Assembly: GCA_030550175.1 (NCBI GenBank)
Contig: JAUQPW010000002.1
Location: 2,407-66,406, forward strand
Source of the DNA: a bacterium
GTDB lineage: Bacteria > Moduliflexota > Moduliflexia > Moduliflexales > JAUQPW01
DNA length: 64,000 nucleotides
Direction of reading: 5' to 3'
Shown: one piece after another, positions 38,848-48,934 of the stretch
Position numbering within the stretch: position 1 is the stretch's first letter
Layout of the letters: every line of letters starts with the position of its first letter
Translations under genes and position numbers: made by a program
The notes under the pieces: generated by a model
Told to the model about the DNA's origin: nothing
Seen by the model: only the letters and a program-made list of their open reading frames with translations
Databases searched by the model: none

Positions 38848-40599
38848 ATGAAAACGTTTAATCAGTCCCTTAAAGCCGTTTGCTTCTGGATGGTGCTGTT
38901 AAGTTTTGCCTCAGGATCTCCGGTTTTTGCCCTGGATGCCTTTTTGAAAACCCAGGTCTCCACTAAAACAAAGCCTGAGCCCGAGATTTCCCAGGTTAAT
39001 ATTGTAAAATTGGATGAAAACGTCAAGCCGGTCGCTACCCCTGTTACCTATGAAGAAGTCCTTAATGTGGAGATTATTCTGGATGCTTCCAAGACCATGT
39101 CCGAAATGGACTTACAGGGTCGGACAAAACTCGATGTTGCGAAAAATATGATAACCACCCTCATCGAGCATCTCCCCAAGCATACCCGGTTCGCCCTGCG
39201 CGTAAACGGGGGTCAATACGATAACAATTGTCTGGATACGACCCTTCTGGTCCCCTTTGAAAAAGGAAATGGCTCTAAAATATTGGAAACCCTTCCGGGA
39301 ATTCAACCCAAGGGATTGACCCCTCTTTTTTATTCTATCCGGGACTCCATCAAAGACTTTCAAAACCTGAGTGGAGGGAAGGTGGTATTTGTTTTATCCG
39401 ATGGACAAGAAACCTGTGATATAGGACAGACCGATACCTGCGCGGTGACCTTTGAGAGAGTAGACCAGGCCAGAACGGGGCAGGTTATCCATGTTATCGG
39501 AATTAATCCCCCGTCGGAAGATGCCGTGCGCGGATTGAGCTGTATAGCTGTCCGGGGTCACGGAGACTTTTTAAATACCCAGACCCATACTCAAGAAGAC
39601 TTGATCCGCCTTGCCCAAAAAACAGGCCGACTCCGCTACTCCATCTATCAAGTCTTCGAGAACCTGACCGATGTAAAACTTTTAGATGCTGCCATCGGGG
39701 ACTCTCCCCATATTTTAAAGCCGGGGGTTTATCGGTTGGAAATTTCTACAATCCCTCCTTTATCCACCTATTTTACCCTGGATCGGTTGCATAATCTGAC
39801 CATTGGCATTGTAAATTCCAATGGAGGTCTGGATACTTACGATCGGGCCCATCTGGCTTTAGGAAACTGGTATTACAGAAACGGGCAGACCCGGGAAGCC
39901 ATGGCGGAATATACTAAAATCTTAAAATTAGATCCTCGCAATGCCGATGCTTATTTAAATATGGCCATTCTTATGGATGAAGTGATAAAGGATAAGGCGA
40001 AAGCCATCGAACTTTATCGTACCTATTTAGAGTTAGGAGGCCCTCGCCAGGCAGAAGTCAGGCAGTGGATTCGAAGGAACTTAGAAGCTCTTCAGATCAC
40101 GGCACCCAAAGCGCCTCAGATTCCTAAACCCGCCACCAAAGAGGAGATGTTGACCCGGTTAAGACAAGAAACTACCGAAAGATCCGGACTCTCCCCCGAA
40201 GAGCAGAAAGCTATCACCCTACGGGCGACCCTCTTGTCCACTCATCCACAAATCGTCTCCTTCAGAAATGAAGATTTGGATAAAGCTACCCTGATAGGAA
40301 TTAATGTTTTACCCCAGACCACCGATGCAGAAGCCTCTAACCTGGCCATTGAGGTAGGAAATCAAATTCAGCAAGAATTAAATAAAACCCCCGGGATCGT
40401 CATATTTAGAAATAATGTCCAGGTCGTCGAAGCCCGGTTTAGCGAAACCGAAAAAAGGTATATTACTGTCCCCGCAGGAACCTCCAGATCCTCTCCCACC
40501 GGTGGACAATCTCCTACTGGTGGGCAATATCCTGCCAGTAGCCAACCCCCTGCGGGCGGTCAACCTCCTGCCGGTAGACAACCTCAAACACCGAGATAG
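38848..40599 (+). CDS. Exported vWA-TPR protein with Gly/Pro/Gln-rich tail
   Basis: 583 residues with a signal peptide (SLKAVCFWMVLLSFASGSPV, cleavage near VFALD). A von Willebrand A domain follows (EIILDASKTMSEMDLQGRTK, TPLFYSIRDSIKDF, KVVFVLSDGQETC). Its MIDAS motif reads DASKT, close to the DxSxS form but with threonine at the last position. After it a TPR region (NWYYRNGQTREAMAEYTKIL, ADAYLNMAILMDEV) and a low-complexity end with repeats of the form PTGGQ/PAGGQ. Likely binds a protein partner in the periplasm or outside. The ATG at 38848 is preceded by GAGG; a GTG 12 bases earlier is also open. Function unknown. Confidence 0.8.
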   Translation: MKTFNQSLKAVCFWMVLLSFASGSPVFALDAFLKTQVSTKTKPEPEISQVNIVKLDENVKPVATPVTYEEVLNVEIILDASKTMSEMDLQGRTKLDVAKNMITTLIEHLPKHTRFALRVNGGQYDNNCLDTTLLVPFEKGNGSKILETLPGIQPKGLTPLFYSIRDSIKDFQNLSGGKVVFVLSDGQETCDIGQTDTCAVTFERVDQARTGQVIHVIGINPPSEDAVRGLSCIAVRGHGDFLNTQTHTQEDLIRLAQKTGRLRYSIYQVFENLTDVKLLDAAIGDSPHILKPGVYRLEISTIPPLSTYFTLDRLHNLTIGIVNSNGGLDTYDRAHLALGNWYYRNGQTREAMAEYTKILKLDPRNADAYLNMAILMDEVIKDKAKAIELYRTYLELGGPRQAEVRQWIRRNLEALQITAPKAPQIPKPATKEEMLTRLRQETTERSGLSPEEQKAITLRATLLSTHPQIVSFRNEDLDKATLIGINVLPQTTDAEASNLAIEVGNQIQQELNKTPGIVIFRNNVQVVEARFSETEKRYITVPAGTSRSSPTGGQSPTGGQYPASSQPPAGGQPPAGRQPQTPR

Positions 40600-40886
40600 T
40601 TCCATCAGATTCGGTCCCCCTTCCCTTGCTACAGGGGGAAGGGGGACTTCGCCCCAAGGTCCCTTCCTTTCTCCCATATACGCCAGGATAAGAGTGAGAG
40701 CCCCCTTCCTGACCTTCCCCCGCTTTGCAGGGGAAGGAACTTTGACGCGAAGTTCCTTCCCCCCCTTCCCACATAGGGAAGGGAAGTCGGAAGGCCCAGG
40801 TTCAAAAAACTTACCCCTGAAAGCTAAGAAATCCATTCCTGAAGGTCAGATGAAGCCCCGGGAAGCCTGCTTCGGTTCTTAAGGAT
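40600..40886. repeat. Cluster of G/C-tract palindromes
   Basis: Between convergent genes. Several nested inverted repeats: TCCCCCTTCCCTTG with AGGGGGAAGGGGGA at about 40615-40656, and CTTCCCCCGC with AGGGGAAGGAAC plus AAGTTCCTTCCCCCCCTTCC at about 40712-40770. No coding frame with family character. Could act as a two-way terminator region. Confidence 0.55.
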
Positions 40887-41528
40887 TTATCCCTTACAGA
40901 TTGCCTCCTTAATGGTTTCTGCAGCTGCTTTGAGATCTTTAGCTTTTGTTATAAATCCTCCCACTACGATAATGGCAGGATGGAACATCATAAGGTAAGG
41001 AATGTCATCCAGGCTAATACCTCCGGCTACGACAATAGGGAAAGAAACAGCCTGGGAGATAATTTCTAGGTCCTGGTAGGGAAACTTACCCTTCCTCTGC
41101 TCGTCGATTCCGGTTTGTATGCCGATGAAGTTAGGCTTCATCCATCGAAGGCGTTCCACACACTGGAGCTTATCGTGCACTCCAATCAGGTCAATAAGAA
41201 TTTGTTTGTTCAACAATTTGGCCTGATCTATAGCCGCTTCAATGGTCTCTATGGAAGCGACCCCGCACACGCTCATAATATCTGCACCGGCTTCAAATAC
41301 AATGCGGGCCTCTAAGTCTCCCATATCCATGGTTTTGGTGTCTGCAAAGATCGGCTTATTCGGAAATTGATTTCGAAGGTGCACGATGGCACTCCGTCCT
41401 TCCGATTTTAAAAGAGGAGTTCCTACTTCTAAAATGTCCGCATAATCTTCGACCTGCCGGGAAATTTCAAGGGCTTCCTGGATGGTGGTACAATCCAGGG
41501 CGATTTGTAATAAGGTCGCATCTCCCAT
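40887..41528 (-). CDS. 3-hexulose-6-phosphate synthase-like (OMP decarboxylase superfamily) protein
   Basis: 213 residues, a single (beta/alpha)8 barrel. Motifs: LLQIALDCTTIQEALEI, ILEVGTPLLKSEG, the active-site strand PIFADTKTMDMGDLEAR, GADIMSVCGVASIETIEAAI and VVAGGISLDDIPYLM. The DxKxxD-type site (DTKTMD) is that of hexulose-phosphate synthase, which joins formaldehyde and ribulose 5-phosphate, or of the related ketogulonate-phosphate decarboxylase. The usual partner, 6-phospho-3-hexuloisomerase, is not next to it, so the substrate cannot be fixed. It stands alone between the vWA gene and the Fe-S carrier gene. Confidence 0.72.
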   Translation of the reverse strand: MGDATLLQIALDCTTIQEALEISRQVEDYADILEVGTPLLKSEGRSAIVHLRNQFPNKPIFADTKTMDMGDLEARIVFEAGADIMSVCGVASIETIEAAIDQAKLLNKQILIDLIGVHDKLQCVERLRWMKPNFIGIQTGIDEQRKGKFPYQDLEIISQAVSFPIVVAGGISLDDIPYLMMFHPAIIVVGGFITKAKDLKAAAETIKEAICKG

Positions 41529-41782
41529 ACTCAGTGTGCGGTTTTTCGGAATCCAAAAATTACCAAAATTAAAACTTATGAAACTAGGATGACGGTCTTA
41601 AAGGTCTTATTATCAGAGGTAGGATTGGAAAGGCAAGAAAATTTTATAAAAACCTGACTACTCAGCGACAAAGACACGTACCTTTCTCCCTGAAAGAGAA
41701 AAGATCCCGGCAGCTGAGCTCTTCCCTTCGACTTTCAACCCGGGGGTGTCTTCGTGTCTTTGTAGCTGAGCCTTACAGAGTT

Positions 41783-42106
41783 TTAAGCCTGAAAAGATTC
41801 TCCACAACCGCAGGTGGATTTAGCATTGGGATTATTAATTTTAAATCCGGCTCCCATAAGTCCATCTACATAGTCCAACTCAGATCCAACTAGATAAAGC
41901 GAACTTTTCATATCGATGAAGATTTTAATCCCCTTTGTTTCTAGAACCCTATCTGTCGGATTGGCCTTTTCCTCAAAGTTTAACTGATATTGCAATCCGG
42001 AACATCCACCGCCCACGACCCGCATCCTTAATCCGTATTCCGGCTTACCTTGTTGTTCCAGAAGACTCTTGATTTTAGATGCGGCGGCATCTGTTACAGT
42101 TATCAT
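41783..42106 (-). CDS. A-type iron-sulfur carrier (IscA/ErpA family)
   Basis: 107 residues. ITVTDAAASKIKSLLEQQ begins the HesB/IscA fold; GGGCSGLQYQLNF holds the first conserved cysteine and STCGCGESF the last two, the three ligands that carry Fe-S clusters to targets. The length and ending match ErpA/IscA proteins. It may serve the many Fe-S proteins of the window (nuo genes, HdrD-like, radical SAM). Start at 42106 after GGAGGAGG. The gap to trxB (42107-42269) carries a short CCCGGCT/AGCCGGG hairpin. Confidence 0.9.
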   Translation of the reverse strand: MITVTDAAASKIKSLLEQQGKPEYGLRMRVVGGGCSGLQYQLNFEEKANPTDRVLETKGIKIFIDMKSSLYLVGSELDYVDGLMGAGFKINNPNAKSTCGCGESFQA

Positions 42107-42269
42107 AGTCCATCCTCCTCCTTTTTCAATTTTTAAGTTAGTAATTTATCATGAAGCCTATAATAAAAATATAATTGTTTTCTTTGATAAAGGCAATTTG
42201 GACTTACCGGGAATAACCCGGCTTTAGCCGGGGGAGTCCGAAGCCGGAAAAGCTATTTTTCTTTTGGAT

Positions 42270-43193
42270 TTAAGGTTCGGAGTGTTCCAGGAATTTTTCG
42301 GCATCCATAGCGGCCATACAACCACTTCCGGCGGCTGTGATGGCTTGTCTATAAACGTGATCCTGGACATCTCCGGCGGCAAAGACCCCGGGGACACTGG
42401 TAAGGGTTCCATTTCGGGTGATGATATAGCCCTGCTCATCCAGTTCCAATTGTCCGACAAATAATTGGGTATTAGGGGTATGTCCGATGGCTATAAAGAG
42501 GCCTGAAAATTTTTTCTCGATCAATTCTCCCGTTTTAACGTTTCTAATCAAAGCGCCGGTGACCTTACCCAGGTTTTCATCGAGGACCTTTTCTACAACC
42601 GAGTTCCACATGAATTCGATTTTTGGATTTTTAAACGCCTTTTCCTGCATGATTTTAGAGGCCCGTAGTTTATCTCGTCGGTGGATAACGGTCACTTTGG
42701 TTGCAAATTTTGTAAGAAAGATTGCTTCCTCCATGGCGGAATCTCCCCCACCTACGACGGCCACCTCTTGACCTCGATAGAAAAAACCATCGCAGGTTGC
42801 ACAGGTTGTAACTCCCCGTCCCATCAACTTCTTTTCCGATTCAAGTCCCAATAGCTTTGCGGAAGCTCCTGAAGCGATGATCAGGGATTTGGTTTCGTAG
42901 GTGTTCTCTTCCACCTGGATTTTAAAAGGTCTTTGAGAGAGGTCTACCCCAGTCACATCTTTCCGGATTAATTCGGCACCGAACCGTTCTGCTTGTTTAC
43001 GCATATCTTCCATCAACTGGGGACCTAAGATACCTTCGGGAAACCCCGGAAAGTTTTCCACCATGGTGGTTAACATCAGCTGACCTCCTGCTCCGTATCC
43101 TTCAAAAACAAGGGGGTTCAAATTGGCTCTGGCGGTATAAATAGCTGCCGTGAGTCCTGCAGGGCCGGATCCGATAATAATGACGTTTCTCAT
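42270..43193 (-). CDS. trxB: Thioredoxin-disulfide reductase
   Basis: 307 residues. FAD-binding RNVIIIGSGPAGLTAAIYTA, the redox-active CATC in GVTTCATCDGFFYRG, NADPH-binding VAVVGGGDSAMEEAIFL with HRRDKLRASKIM, and the closing GVFAAGDVQDHVYRQAITAAG. It passes electrons from NADPH to thioredoxins, and so may feed the peroxiredoxin and, indirectly, the TlpA-type proteins. The active site has two cysteines and no UGA. A perfect 11-base inverted repeat lies just upstream (43210-43263). Confidence 0.95.
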   Translation of the reverse strand: MRNVIIIGSGPAGLTAAIYTARANLNPLVFEGYGAGGQLMLTTMVENFPGFPEGILGPQLMEDMRKQAERFGAELIRKDVTGVDLSQRPFKIQVEENTYETKSLIIASGASAKLLGLESEKKLMGRGVTTCATCDGFFYRGQEVAVVGGGDSAMEEAIFLTKFATKVTVIHRRDKLRASKIMQEKAFKNPKIEFMWNSVVEKVLDENLGKVTGALIRNVKTGELIEKKFSGLFIAIGHTPNTQLFVGQLELDEQGYIITRNGTLTSVPGVFAAGDVQDHVYRQAITAAGSGCMAAMDAEKFLEHSEP

Positions 43194-43209
43194 TATTTTG
43201 AATGGCCTC

Positions 43210-43263
43210 TACTTTACTAAGCTCAATATGAGGATCCCTTCCCACATCGATTTTAGTAAAGTA
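43210..43263. repeat. Inverted repeat upstream of trxB
   Basis: TACTTTACTAA (43210-43220) and TTAGTAAAGTA (43253-43263) are perfect 11-base arms 32 bases apart, within 70 bases upstream of the trxB start. Could be a two-site operator or leader stem. Confidence 0.45.
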
Positions 43264-43298
43264 AAGAAAATAGGTTCAAAAATCCGTTAAACGTAATA

Positions 43299-43320
43299 GG
43301 GGCGGGTTTAAGCCCGCCCC
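43299..43320. repeat. Palindrome GGGGCGGGTTTAAGCCCGCCCC, copy 2
   Basis: Eight perfect G-C-rich pairs plus a wobble around TTAA. Almost the same as 15291-15313. Lies 37 bases past the clpC stop, so it may stop transcription, though no U tract follows. Confidence 0.55.
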
Positions 43321-43356
43321 TATTTAGTATAGGAGATGGTATTTAACAACCGTCTT

Positions 43357-45813
43357 TTAGATTCCTTTTTCGATAACTTCCAATTTTTCCTCGGTTTTAG
43401 AAGGTTCTTCGATAAATCCAAGCTTATTTTCCTCTTCCACAACCACTCGAACAACTGTCTCTTCTTTGAATCGACCTTTTAAGACCTCTTCGGCCAGGGC
43501 ATCTTCCACATACTTTTGAATCACCCGTCGTAAAGGTCGTGCTCCATAGCTTGGATTGTATCCTTTATTGGCCAGCCATTCTTTTGCCTCAGGTTCAAGC
43601 ACCAGCGTAATTCCCTTCTTCGCAAGTTGGGCATTGACCTGACCGATCATAATATCCACGATTTGATTGATATGCTCTTTTTGTAAGGTATGGAAGGTGA
43701 TGACCTCATCAATTCGATTCAGGAATTCCGGGTTAAAGACCTTTTTCAGCTCCGAGGTCACCAACTCTTTCATCTTTTCATAGGTTACCTCTTCATCCTG
43801 CTGATGGAATCCTAAGGAAGTCCTCTTTTCGATCATCCGCGCTCCTACGTTAGAAGTCATGATAATAACCGTATTTTTGAAATCTACGACATGTCCAATA
43901 CTATCGGTCAACTGACCATCTTCTAAAACCTGGAGCAGGATATTGAAGACATCCGGATGCGCTTTCTCGATCTCATCCAGCAAGATGACCGAGTAAGGTC
44001 TGCGCCGAACCTTCTCCGTAAGCTGCCCACCTTCATCGTATCCGATGTAACCCGGAGGAGCTCCAACCAATCGGGATACCGAGAACTTTTCCATGTACTC
44101 CGACATGTCGATTCGGATCAACGCCGCTTCGCTGCCGAAGAGGAATTCAGCTAAGGCTTTACTCAGTTCAGTTTTTCCTACCCCTGTAGGTCCGAGAAAT
44201 ATAAAGGAACCAACCGGTCGTTTTGGATTTTTGAGTCCGGTACGGGAGCGTCGAATGGCCTTGGCGATTGCTTTGATCGCTTCATCCTGGCCCACCACAC
44301 GCTTATGGAGCTCTTCTTCCATATGCAGGAGTCGCTCGGTTTCGGTTTCTTCCAGTTTATAAAGCGGAATTCCGGTCCACTTGGAAACCACATGGGCTAC
44401 ATCCTCTTCGGTAACGACGGGAATGATTTTCTCTCGATTTTCCCGCCAGTTCACCTTCATGGTTTCCAACTTAGCCCGTAGTTGACGTTCTTTATCTCTT
44501 AACTCTGCCGCTTTCTCGAAATCTTGTTCCAGAACCGCGCTCTCCTTCTGCATACTCACCTGTTGAATTTCTTCTTCGAGCTCTTTAAAGCTAGGCGGAT
44601 ACATGTAACCATGAAGTTTCCGTCTGGAGCTGGCCTCATCGATCACGTCAATTGCCTTGTCCGGGAAAAATCTATCGGTTATGTACTGCTCGGACAGCCG
44701 AACCGCCGTCTTGATAACTTCGTCGGGGATCTTCACCCGATGGAAGCTTTCATATTTTTCCCGCAGGCCTTTCAAAATACTGATCGTTTCTTCTGCTTTT
44801 GGAGGATTTATAATGACCGTCTGGAAACGTCGTGCCAAAGCTCCATCTTTTTCGATATATTTACGATACTCATCCAGGGTGGTAGCTCCAATACACTGGA
44901 TTTCCCCTCGAGATAAAGAGGGTTTTAGCATATTGGAAGCATCAATGGAACCCTCGGCAGCACCGGCTCCGACCAAGGTATGAATCTCGTCGATGAACAT
45001 AATAATCCGGTCAGAGCTTTTGATTTCTTTCATAACGGCTTTTAACCGTTCTTCAAACTGTCCTCGATACTTAGTTCCTGCAACCAGAGCAGCCAGGTCT
45101 AAGGTGATGACATGCTTGTTGAGGAGAATTTCCGGTACCGTTCCATTGACGATTCGCTGAGCCAATCCTTCCACGATAGCCGTCTTACCGACTCCGGGTT
45201 CTCCTAATAAAATAGGATTGTTCTTCGTTCGCCGGCTCAGGATCTGGATGACTCGTTCCGTTTCGTCATCACGACCGATGACCGGATCAATTTTACCTTC
45301 TCGGGCCAACTGCGTAAGATCTACACTGAAATGTTTAAGTACTTTAAATTCCTCTTGTTCCTTGGTAGTTTCTTGAGGAGTTCCTAAAAGCCATAAGATC
45401 TGTCTTTTTAGTTTCTCCTCAGTTATCCCAAAATCCCTGAGGACCTTAGCAGCCAAGCTATTTCGCTCCTTTTCGAGCCCTAATAACAAGTGCTCCGTAC
45501 CGATATAATTGTGGCCTAATTGACGAGAAGCTTCTATCGAAAGCTCTAACACTTTCTTAGCAGCAGGAGTAAAGGGTATTTCACTGAGCGAGGGTGCTTC
45601 CTTACCCCTTACCAATCGGCTCTCGATTTCTTGTCGCAACCGATCGGGGTCTACACCTAGCTTTTGCAGGGCTGCTATGGCAATCCCTCCTCCTTCTCGA
45701 ATAAGGCCTAGCAAGAGATGCTCACAGTCTAAACTGTCATGTTTAAGACGACTGGCTTCATCTCTGGCTAAAATAATCACTTTACGTGCTCGCTCTGTAA
45801 ATCTGTCGAACAT
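43357..45813 (-). CDS. clpC: ATP-dependent Clp protease ATPase subunit ClpC
   Basis: 818 residues. Two Clp-N repeats ([20 protein letters not shown] and the [20 protein letters not shown] helix), AAA domain 1 with Walker [16 protein letters not shown] and Walker [16 protein letters not shown], a UVR/linker segment ([19 protein letters not shown]), AAA domain 2 with [17 protein letters not shown] and [16 protein letters not shown], and a C-terminal D2 small domain. Unfolds substrates for ClpP. The UVR-type middle region distinguishes ClpC from ClpA and ClpB. No mcsA, mcsB or ctsR neighbour. A sigma-70-type promoter is at 45944-45972. Start at 45813 with AAGGAGG upstream. Confidence 0.96.
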   Translation of the reverse strand: MFDRFTERARKVIILARDEASRLKHDSLDCEHLLLGLIREGGGIAIAALQKLGVDPDRLRQEIESRLVRGKEAPSLSEIPFTPAAKKVLELSIEASRQLGHNYIGTEHLLLGLEKERNSLAAKVLRDFGITEEKLKRQILWLLGTPQETTKEQEEFKVLKHFSVDLTQLAREGKIDPVIGRDDETERVIQILSRRTKNNPILLGEPGVGKTAIVEGLAQRIVNGTVPEILLNKHVITLDLAALVAGTKYRGQFEERLKAVMKEIKSSDRIIMFIDEIHTLVGAGAAEGSIDASNMLKPSLSRGEIQCIGATTLDEYRKYIEKDGALARRFQTVIINPPKAEETISILKGLREKYESFHRVKIPDEVIKTAVRLSEQYITDRFFPDKAIDVIDEASSRRKLHGYMYPPSFKELEEEIQQVSMQKESAVLEQDFEKAAELRDKERQLRAKLETMKVNWRENREKIIPVVTEEDVAHVVSKWTGIPLYKLEETETERLLHMEEELHKRVVGQDEAIKAIAKAIRRSRTGLKNPKRPVGSFIFLGPTGVGKTELSKALAEFLFGSEAALIRIDMSEYMEKFSVSRLVGAPPGYIGYDEGGQLTEKVRRRPYSVILLDEIEKAHPDVFNILLQVLEDGQLTDSIGHVVDFKNTVIIMTSNVGARMIEKRTSLGFHQQDEEVTYEKMKELVTSELKKVFNPEFLNRIDEVITFHTLQKEHINQIVDIMIGQVNAQLAKKGITLVLEPEAKEWLANKGYNPSYGARPLRRVIQKYVEDALAEEVLKGRFKEETVVRVVVEEENKLGFIEEPSKTEEKLEVIEKGI

Positions 45814-46140
45814 CGGAACCTCCTTATAAATTTTTAACCTATTGTCACGCAGAGACCCTTTTTATTAATAAATGATTAAACCGAGTTCCGGCGAATTTTA
45901 TTCGCTGATGATAGGGATTATCCTATATCGCTTTCTTATTGATAATATACGAGAATACCGGTTAAGAATCAAGAACTTTTAGTCCTCCGGTATTTACAGG
46001 GATCCCTTTTCAGAAAAATCCTTTTCCACCCCCATTCCCCCCGGATTCACCCGGTCTGATTTTAATTATCGGTAAAAAGATTTATCCCACGTAAGGAGTT
46101 TAAAATTCAGATTGGGGCATGCCCGGGGCGTGCTCCCGAA
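45814..46140. other. Intergenic region upstream of clpC, 327 bases
   Basis: Contains the clpC promoter (45944-45972) with about 130 bases of leader. No other feature is supported. Confidence 0.5.
45944..45972 (-). promoter_or_regulatory. Sigma-70-type promoter of clpC
   Basis: Minus strand TTGATT (45967-45972), 17-base spacer, TATATT (45944-45949). Confidence 0.62.
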
Positions 46141-46635
46141 TTATAGTTTTTTCAACACCTTAAAAATTTCGGCATTATCGGGCTGGTCCCCGATGGGATG
46201 AATATCGATATATCGAATAATTCCTTGCTTGTCAATGACAAACAAGGCCCTCTCGCATATCCCTTCTTCCCTTAAGATTCCATATTTAAGGGCAACCTGA
46301 CCGTGGGGCCAGAAATCGCTTAGAAGCGGATAAGATAACCCACCCATACTTTTCGCCCAATTCTCCAGGGAAGGTACGTTATCTGTGCTGATACCCAGTA
46401 CCTGGGTGTCATACCTGCTAAACTCGGCCAGATCTTCCTCGTAAGCAGGCATCTGGGCACTTCAAACCTTCGTAAAGGCCGCAGGAACAAAAGCCAGAAG
46501 TACGTTTTTCTTCCCCCGGTAATCACGCAGACTGATATTCTTTCGTTCTTGACCTTTTCCGGCAGTTTCACCCGTGGCCGGAAGGGTAAAGTCCGGTGCT
46601 TCATCACCGACCTGTAATCTCATGGTTGCGCGCAT
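46141..46635 (-). CDS. Selenocysteine-containing peroxiredoxin
   Basis: 164 residues with UGA at 46462-46464 as selenocysteine 58. Before it: [32 protein letters not shown] and FTKV; after it [14 protein letters not shown] and [20 protein letters not shown]. In peroxiredoxins this place (FVPAAFTxVC) is the peroxidatic cysteine, so the catalytic residue is selenocysteine. The helix PAYEEDL and the later Arg ([20 protein letters not shown]) are family-typical. Selenocysteine peroxiredoxins are well established in bacteria, which supports the other UGA readings here. A six-pair stem (46428-46456) follows the UGA. Start at 46635 after AAGGAG; ATG at 46623 is an alternative. It reduces peroxides in the cytoplasm. 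Confidence 0.92.
46428..46456 (-). promoter_or_regulatory. SECIS-like hairpin of the selenocysteine peroxiredoxin gene
   Basis: CCAGAT and ATCTGG form an outer six-pair stem starting 6 bases after the UGA, with an inner CCT/AGG pairing around GCTTACG. Plausible but looser than the glutaredoxin hairpin. Confidence 0.45.
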
Positions 46636-46859
46636 AATGATTCTCCTTTTTAACCTAAATCCGGAGATTACGGAACAAAGATCCGCATCTTTGCATTTCG
46701 CGATCTTGGATCCGTCATCTGCCTCTTTACATTTTAAACCTCTTATTCGGTACCTTACGTGGGATTTTTAAAAGCCTTAAGCTTCCCATCTGAACCTTAG
46801 AAGAAATCCTTTACCACCCCTTCACGAAAGAGGATATCTTGCCTGGAGTAGGGATTTTC

Positions 46860-48869
46860 TTAATCCATTTCTATGGATTCATTCAATAACTGAACCACGT
46901 CAACCGTTTTCAGGGATTCTTCTTTTCCGATTTGTCTGACCCCATCCCCCAACATGATAAGACAGAAAGGACAGGCGGTTCCGAGTACTTCGGCTTTAGA
47001 TTCGACCACTTCTTCTATCCGGGCCAGGTTAACCCGGGTCCCCTGGTTCTCTTCCATCCACATACGGCCTCCCCCCGCTCCACAGCAAAAACTGTTTTTC
47101 CTATTCCGCGGTAGTTCTACCGTTTTAGCTCCGGGGATCGCCTGTAAAATTTTTCGAGGGGCTTCATAAATGCCGTTATGCCTTCCCAGATAACACGAAT
47201 CATGATAGGTCACGGTTTTTTCCAAAGCCTTCGTGGGTTTGAGTCTCCCTTGTTCGATCAAATCGGCTATAAACTGCGTGTGGTGAATGACTTCATAATT
47301 TCCTCCAAATTGAGGATATTCGTTTCTTATAGTATTAAAACAGTGGGGGCAATGCGTCAATATCTTCTTAACTTTGTATCGGTTTAAAGTTTCAATATTG
47401 GATCGGGCCAGCATCTGAAACAGATATTCATTTCCAATCCGGCGGGCCGACTCCCCGGTGCAACCCTCTTCATTCCCCAGGATACCGAACTTCACTCCGG
47501 CCTTTTTGAGTAACCGAACCACCGAACTCGCTACCTTCTTGTTTCGGTCTTCAAAAGCTCCGGCACAACCTATCCAGTACAAAATTTCCACCTCTTCATC
47601 CTCGGATAGATGTTTAACTCCCAATTCCTTTGCCCAGTCTGCTCGGGAGTCTGGACTTAAACCCCAGGGGTTACCAGTGTTTTCCATATTTCTAAAGGTG
47701 GTCTTTGTTTCTTCCGGGAATCGACTCTCCATGAGAACCAGATAGCGACGCATCCCCACAATGCGGTCAATAAACTCGATAAAGAGAGGGCATTGTTCCT
47801 CACAGGCTCCACAAGTTGTACAGGCCGAGAGAACATCTTCATGAATCACTCCTCCGGCCAGAGGGAGTTCTAAATCTTCCTTCCCTCCGTTCCCTCGATT
47901 CCAGGTCCAGAGAGAATCTTTTTGGTAGATGTACTCGCGCAGGTCTTCATTGATCTTCTTGGGATTCAAAGGTTTTCCTGTAAAATGGGCCGGGCAGGCA
48001 TCCTGGCAGCGGCCACATTCCGTACACGTGTAAATATCCAGGATATTTTTCCAGGTGAGGTCCTCGAGTTTGTGGATCCCAAAAGTCTCTGCATTTTCAA
48101 GGTCAAGGGGTTTTAGGGCGTTCTTGTGGAAATTTCTAAAAAATACATTGGGTAAGGAGGTAATAACATGGAAATGCTTAGAAAGGGGCAGATAATCCAG
48201 GAAGAAGAGGAGAACTCCCAGATGAAGCCACCAGGCAGTTCCCTGTAAAACTTGAAGGGTGGTATCCTGTAACCCCCATCCATTAAAAAAGCCGGCCAAG
48301 ACGGCTCCAACGGGAGATCTGATATTTTCATAACCCTGTAAAGCCGTTTCAGCCCCATGGAGGATGAAATCGGTTACCATGAGAGTTCCGATCAGGGTCA
48401 GTATCAAGACGGCATCCCAGGATCGGGTGATGCGTGGCGGACGGAGTATTGCCCGACGATAGGCAGCCGCCAAAACCATGGCCAGGACCAAAACCTCAAA
48501 GATATCCCGTACGAAAGCGTAAGAAGCTCCCAACCGGGTCTGGGGACTCAAATAGGGCAAATGAAATCCTTCCACAAAACCCCCTCCTATCATATGGACC
48601 GTATGGATGGATACAACCAAAAATCCCCAGAAAATAAGAGCGTGGAGAACCCCTGCAAGGAAATACTCCCCTTTGAAAAGACGCTTCTGTCCGAAAACGT
48701 AAATAAGGGTTTCTTTGATTCTTCGGCCTATTTCACCGAAACGATTCTCGGGTTGCGCCCGGCGCATTAAGTCATAACGCCGATAGATAAGATAGGAAAA
48801 GATTCCTATGGAAACTGCCAGCAGAAGGCAGAAAAAAATGAAACCCAGCATGCTTTGTGTTGGATGCAT
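46860..48869 (-). CDS. Membrane-bound HdrD-like iron-sulfur oxidoreductase
   Basis: 669 residues. N-terminal four to six helices of the nitrate-reductase-gamma type (FIFFCLLLAVSIGIFSYLIY, FLAGVLHALIFWGFLVVSIH) with histidines fit for haem b. Two [4Fe-4S] motifs follow (CTECGRCQDACP and CTTCGACEEQCP), then two CCG-type domains (EEGCTGESARRIGNE, HCPHCFNTIRNEYP, TYHDSCYLGRHNGIYE, FCCGAGGGRMWMEE) as in heterodisulfide reductase subunit D and glycolate oxidase iron-sulfur subunits. It would move electrons between a cytoplasmic donor and the quinone pool. It stands 65 bases after nuoI, at the end of the nuo cluster, which is unusual and hints at joint use with complex I or an electron-transfer flavoprotein. 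Confidence 0.86.
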   Translation of the reverse strand: MHPTQSMLGFIFFCLLLAVSIGIFSYLIYRRYDLMRRAQPENRFGEIGRRIKETLIYVFGQKRLFKGEYFLAGVLHALIFWGFLVVSIHTVHMIGGGFVEGFHLPYLSPQTRLGASYAFVRDIFEVLVLAMVLAAAYRRAILRPPRITRSWDAVLILTLIGTLMVTDFILHGAETALQGYENIRSPVGAVLAGFFNGWGLQDTTLQVLQGTAWWLHLGVLLFFLDYLPLSKHFHVITSLPNVFFRNFHKNALKPLDLENAETFGIHKLEDLTWKNILDIYTCTECGRCQDACPAHFTGKPLNPKKINEDLREYIYQKDSLWTWNRGNGGKEDLELPLAGGVIHEDVLSACTTCGACEEQCPLFIEFIDRIVGMRRYLVLMESRFPEETKTTFRNMENTGNPWGLSPDSRADWAKELGVKHLSEDEEVEILYWIGCAGAFEDRNKKVASSVVRLLKKAGVKFGILGNEEGCTGESARRIGNEYLFQMLARSNIETLNRYKVKKILTHCPHCFNTIRNEYPQFGGNYEVIHHTQFIADLIEQGRLKPTKALEKTVTYHDSCYLGRHNGIYEAPRKILQAIPGAKTVELPRNRKNSFCCGAGGGRMWMEENQGTRVNLARIEEVVESKAEVLGTACPFCLIMLGDGVRQIGKEESLKTVDVVQLLNESIEMD

Positions 48870-48934
48870 AGAATTTATTGACCCCTCTTTTTCAAAAAGC
48901 CGGGAACTTTCTTTTAGGACTTCTCCCCACTCAA

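Noticed and set aside
40600..40886. Open frames across the palindrome cluster
   Set aside because: They arise from low-complexity G/C tracts that are open in several frames on both strands.
17578..46635. General reassignment of UGA as a sense codon (alternative genetic code)
   Set aside because: UGA ends several intact genes here, including the ATGA overlaps of anti-sigma/merF and nuoD/nuoE, so it is a normal stop outside the five Cys-site cases.
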